Source of the DNA: an uncultured bacterium
GTDB taxonomy: Bacteria; Planctomycetota; Phycisphaerae; Phycisphaerales; SM1A02
Assembly: GCA_903891095.1 (NCBI GenBank)
Contig: CAITDI010000043.1
Location: 19,318-83,317, forward strand
Direction of reading: 5' to 3'
DNA length: 64,000 nt
In this document: piece after piece, positions 62,522 through 64,000 of the stretch
Numbering within the stretch: the stretch's first letter is position 1
Layout of the letters: each line of letters starts with the position of its first letter
Program-made: the position numbers and the translations under genes
The notes under the pieces: model-generated
The model's database searches: none
What the model saw: only the letters and a program-made list of their open reading frames with translations
Told to the model about the DNA's origin: nothing

Positions 62522-62660
62522 GATCAACACAAACAGAGTCGATTACAAGAATTGCAATGCAAGCGATCGGGTCGAAGAGCGCGGATTCGGAGGTCGGGTC
62601 GTGCGGCCTGCGCGGGTTCGTGGGGCGTTTGCGGGTTCAAGCACCGTCGCGAGGCTCCCG

Positions 62661-62666
62661 TAGGAT
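62661..62666 (+). promoter_or_regulatory. Candidate -10 box (TAGGAT) of coaD
   Basis: TAGGAT ends 6 nt before the GTG at 62673. Confidence 0.4.
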
Positions 62667-62672
62667 GCGCCC

Positions 62673-63230
62673 GTGGCCCGTCACCTCGCGATCTACACCG
62701 GCTCGTTCGACCCGATTTCCTACGGACATCTCGATATCCTTCGGCGCAGCCGCGGGATGTTCGACGAGGTCGTCCTCGCGATCGGCCGCAATCCCAACAA
62801 GGAAGCGCTCTTTAGCTTCGACGAGCGCATGTCGCTCGCCCGCGCGCTGGTCGCGGAGATGAGCGCGAACGAACCCGGCGGCGCGGTCGTGCGCGTCGAG
62901 CATTACACGGGCCTGACCGTCGATTACGCGAAGTCCGTGGGCGCGTGCGCGATCGTGCGCGGCATCCGGAACATCACCGACCTCGCGAACGAGTGCCAGC
63001 TCGCGATCACCAACCGGCAGGTCGCGGGCATCGAGACGGTGTTCATCGTGACCGGCGAGAGCTTTGCGTACACGAGTTCGAGCCTGATCAAGCAGATCGC
63101 CGCGCTCGGCGGCTCGCTCGATGCACTCGCGACGCTGGTGCCGCCTGCGGTGATCGACGCGCTGCGTGCGAAGCGGCGCGATCCGTCGAACCCGATCGGC
63201 AAGCTGGCTCGGGATGGGCTCGTCGAGTGA
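62673..63230 (+). CDS. coaD: Phosphopantetheine adenylyltransferase
   Basis: 185 residues, GTG start. Penultimate step of CoA synthesis: 4'-phosphopantetheine plus ATP to dephospho-CoA. Nucleotidyltransferase motif IYTGSFDPISYGHLDI (T/HxGH), AIVRGIRNITDLANECQLAITN and the TSSSLIKQIAALGG motif (usually ISSS) are in place. A short C-terminal extension. The TAGGAT box 6 nt upstream fits a leaderless message. Confidence 0.95.
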   Translation: MARHLAIYTGSFDPISYGHLDILRRSRGMFDEVVLAIGRNPNKEALFSFDERMSLARALVAEMSANEPGGAVVRVEHYTGLTVDYAKSVGACAIVRGIRNITDLANECQLAITNRQVAGIETVFIVTGESFAYTSSSLIKQIAALGGSLDALATLVPPAVIDALRAKRRDPSNPIGKLARDGLVE

Positions 63231-63246
63231 GTTGGGACGAGCCTGA

Positions 63247-63252
63247 TACGCT
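63247..63252 (+). promoter_or_regulatory. Candidate -10 box (TACGCT)
   Basis: TACGCT ends 9 nt before the ATG at 63262. Confidence 0.45.
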
Positions 63253-63261
63253 CTCGCCCCC

Positions 63262-63948
63262 ATGGCAGCCGTCACCTTCCGCGTCATCTCGATCGGCACC
63301 CTTGCAGCGAACCCGCACTGGGGCGAGCGCGGCGCCGTGCGTCCGCCGCACGCGACCACGACGCTGATCGTGGCGGACAAGATGAAGATCCTCGTGGATC
63401 CGTCGCTTCCCGCGCAGGCGCTGGTTCCGCGGCTCGTCGAGCGCGCGGGCATCGGGCCGGATCAGATCACGCATGTGTTTCTGACTTGCCTGAACCCGAT
63501 CCATCGGCGCGGGATTCTGGCGTTTGAGCACGCGCAGTGGCTGGTGTGCGAGCGCGAGCGCGAGGCGATCGGCGTGCAGCTGGTGAACTCGATCAAGGAA
63601 GCGCACGACGCGAACGACGAGGACCTGGTCAAGACGATCGGGCAGGAGATCGCGGTGGTGCAGCGGACGGTCGCCGCGCCGGACAAGCTGGCGGTGGGGG
63701 TCGATCTGTTCCCGCTGCCTGGCGTGACGCCGGGGCTGGCGGGGCTGTTGTTGCCGGGGGTTGGCGCGACGACGTTGGTTGCGGGTGATGCGGTTCCGAC
63801 CGTGGAGCATCTGTCGGCGGGGCAGGTGATGTCGCCGTGCTACGACCTCGAGGCGGCGCGCGAGAGTTTCTCGGAGGCGATCGAGATCGCGGATTGGCTG
63901 GTGTGCGGGCGGGACAACCTGATCCCGAACCAGTCGCGCCGCTTCTAA
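63262..63948 (+). CDS. Metallo-beta-lactamase-fold protein lacking most metal ligands
   Basis: 228 residues. The overall pattern is MBL-like: TTLIVADKMKILVDPSL, ITHVFLTCLNPIHRRGI, LFPLPGVTPGLAG and TTLVAGDAVPT. But the zinc-binding HxHxDH is C76-L-N78-P-I80-H81, and the His of PGHTPG is Val; only H81 and the Asp of AGDAV survive. Hydrolase activity is therefore unlikely, and it may be a binding or regulatory protein. Follows coaD by 31 nt with its own TACGCT box. Homology is by pattern, but strong. Confidence 0.75.
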   Translation: MAAVTFRVISIGTLAANPHWGERGAVRPPHATTTLIVADKMKILVDPSLPAQALVPRLVERAGIGPDQITHVFLTCLNPIHRRGILAFEHAQWLVCEREREAIGVQLVNSIKEAHDANDEDLVKTIGQEIAVVQRTVAAPDKLAVGVDLFPLPGVTPGLAGLLLPGVGATTLVAGDAVPTVEHLSAGQVMSPCYDLEAARESFSEAIEIADWLVCGRDNLIPNQSRRF

Positions 63949-64000
63949 CCAGAAACGGTGCCCGGCACGTGCCGCGCAGTGCCAGGCACTGCACGGCACG
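63949..64000 (+). mobile_element. Start of a second CACGTG-rich inverted-repeat element (cut by window end)
   Basis: CCAGAAACGGTGCCCGGCAC at 63949 differs at one position from the left end of the element at 57086 and is followed by GTGCCAGGCAC and GCACGGCACG motifs. It starts directly after the TAA of the MBL-fold gene. Confidence 0.65.

Noticed and set aside
62313..62560. tmRNA, RNase P RNA, SRP RNA, 6S RNA or a known riboswitch
   Set aside because: Searched by eye for CCA end and TTCGA arm, GAGGAAAGTCC, GTCAGG/GGAA/AGCA, a single long rod, and B12, TPP, FMN and c-di-GMP cores; none is present.

Overview
This 64 kb window is high-GC bacterial chromosome with dense gene packing, no rRNA, and no tRNA, CRISPR or transposase gene that I could see. 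The gene set is a Gram-negative-type cell plan: outer-membrane barrel, lipoproteins, an AsmA-like protein, FtsK and F-type ATP synthase. The overall style (GC-rich genes, many large secreted proteins without recognisable domains, H-NOX signalling, duplicated ACP/FabZ genes) suggests a planctomycete-like organism, possibly Phycisphaerae. That placement is inference, not proof.

Layout. 1-4.8 kb (minus strand): end of a Bax-inhibitor-1 membrane protein, a Cys-rich protein, a cobalamin-binding sensor with the CarH-type W-x9-EH motif, a GH15 glucoamylase-like enzyme and a lone FliN-like protein. 5-12.2 kb (minus): fatty-acid synthesis block rpmF-plsX-fabH-fabD-lipoprotein, then after a hairpin fabG-acpP-ACP-fabF. 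12.3-14.2 kb: rnhA, rpsL, rpsG and an 80-bp tandem repeat ending in a strong terminator. 14.2-25.2 kb: H-NOX plus hybrid histidine kinase, a ThiF/MoeB-type E1 enzyme, a YbjN-like protein, a DinB-like protein and several secreted proteins of unknown function. 25.2-31.4 kb: glpK-glpD and two secreted proteins. 31.5-34.9 kb: sucD, purM and arfB separated by two unrelated tandem-repeat arrays. 35-42.8 kb: outer-membrane barrel, metallophosphoesterase, PLP decarboxylase, GNAT, PepF, ispE, nadA. 43-53.1 kb: AsmA-like protein, nuoI, and ATP synthase genes atpZ-like/atpI/atpB/E/F/H/A, ending at a terminator without atpG/D/C. 53.2-57.3 kb (minus): NERD-helicase, cytosine deaminase, pyroglutamyl peptidase and an epimerase in one tight operon. 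57.3-64 kb: ftsK, a FabZ-ACP-FabZ-like cassette, an AhpD-like protein, a candidate structured RNA, coaD and a metallo-beta-lactamase-fold protein that has lost most of its metal ligands.

Two genome-wide habits stand out. First, a TAnnnT hexamer (most often TACGCT) lies 6-10 nt before the start codon of about twenty genes on both strands, often with no Shine-Dalgarno sequence; this is the geometry of leaderless transcripts, and it was used to choose starts. Second, a GC-rich repeat family (core GAGCGGTCGCAGCTGCGG) lies immediately after stop codons, always in the same orientation as the gene it follows; in two cases the stop codon TGA is part of the repeat. A separate CACGTG-rich inverted-repeat element occurs upstream of the NERD gene, and a related copy begins at the right edge of the window.
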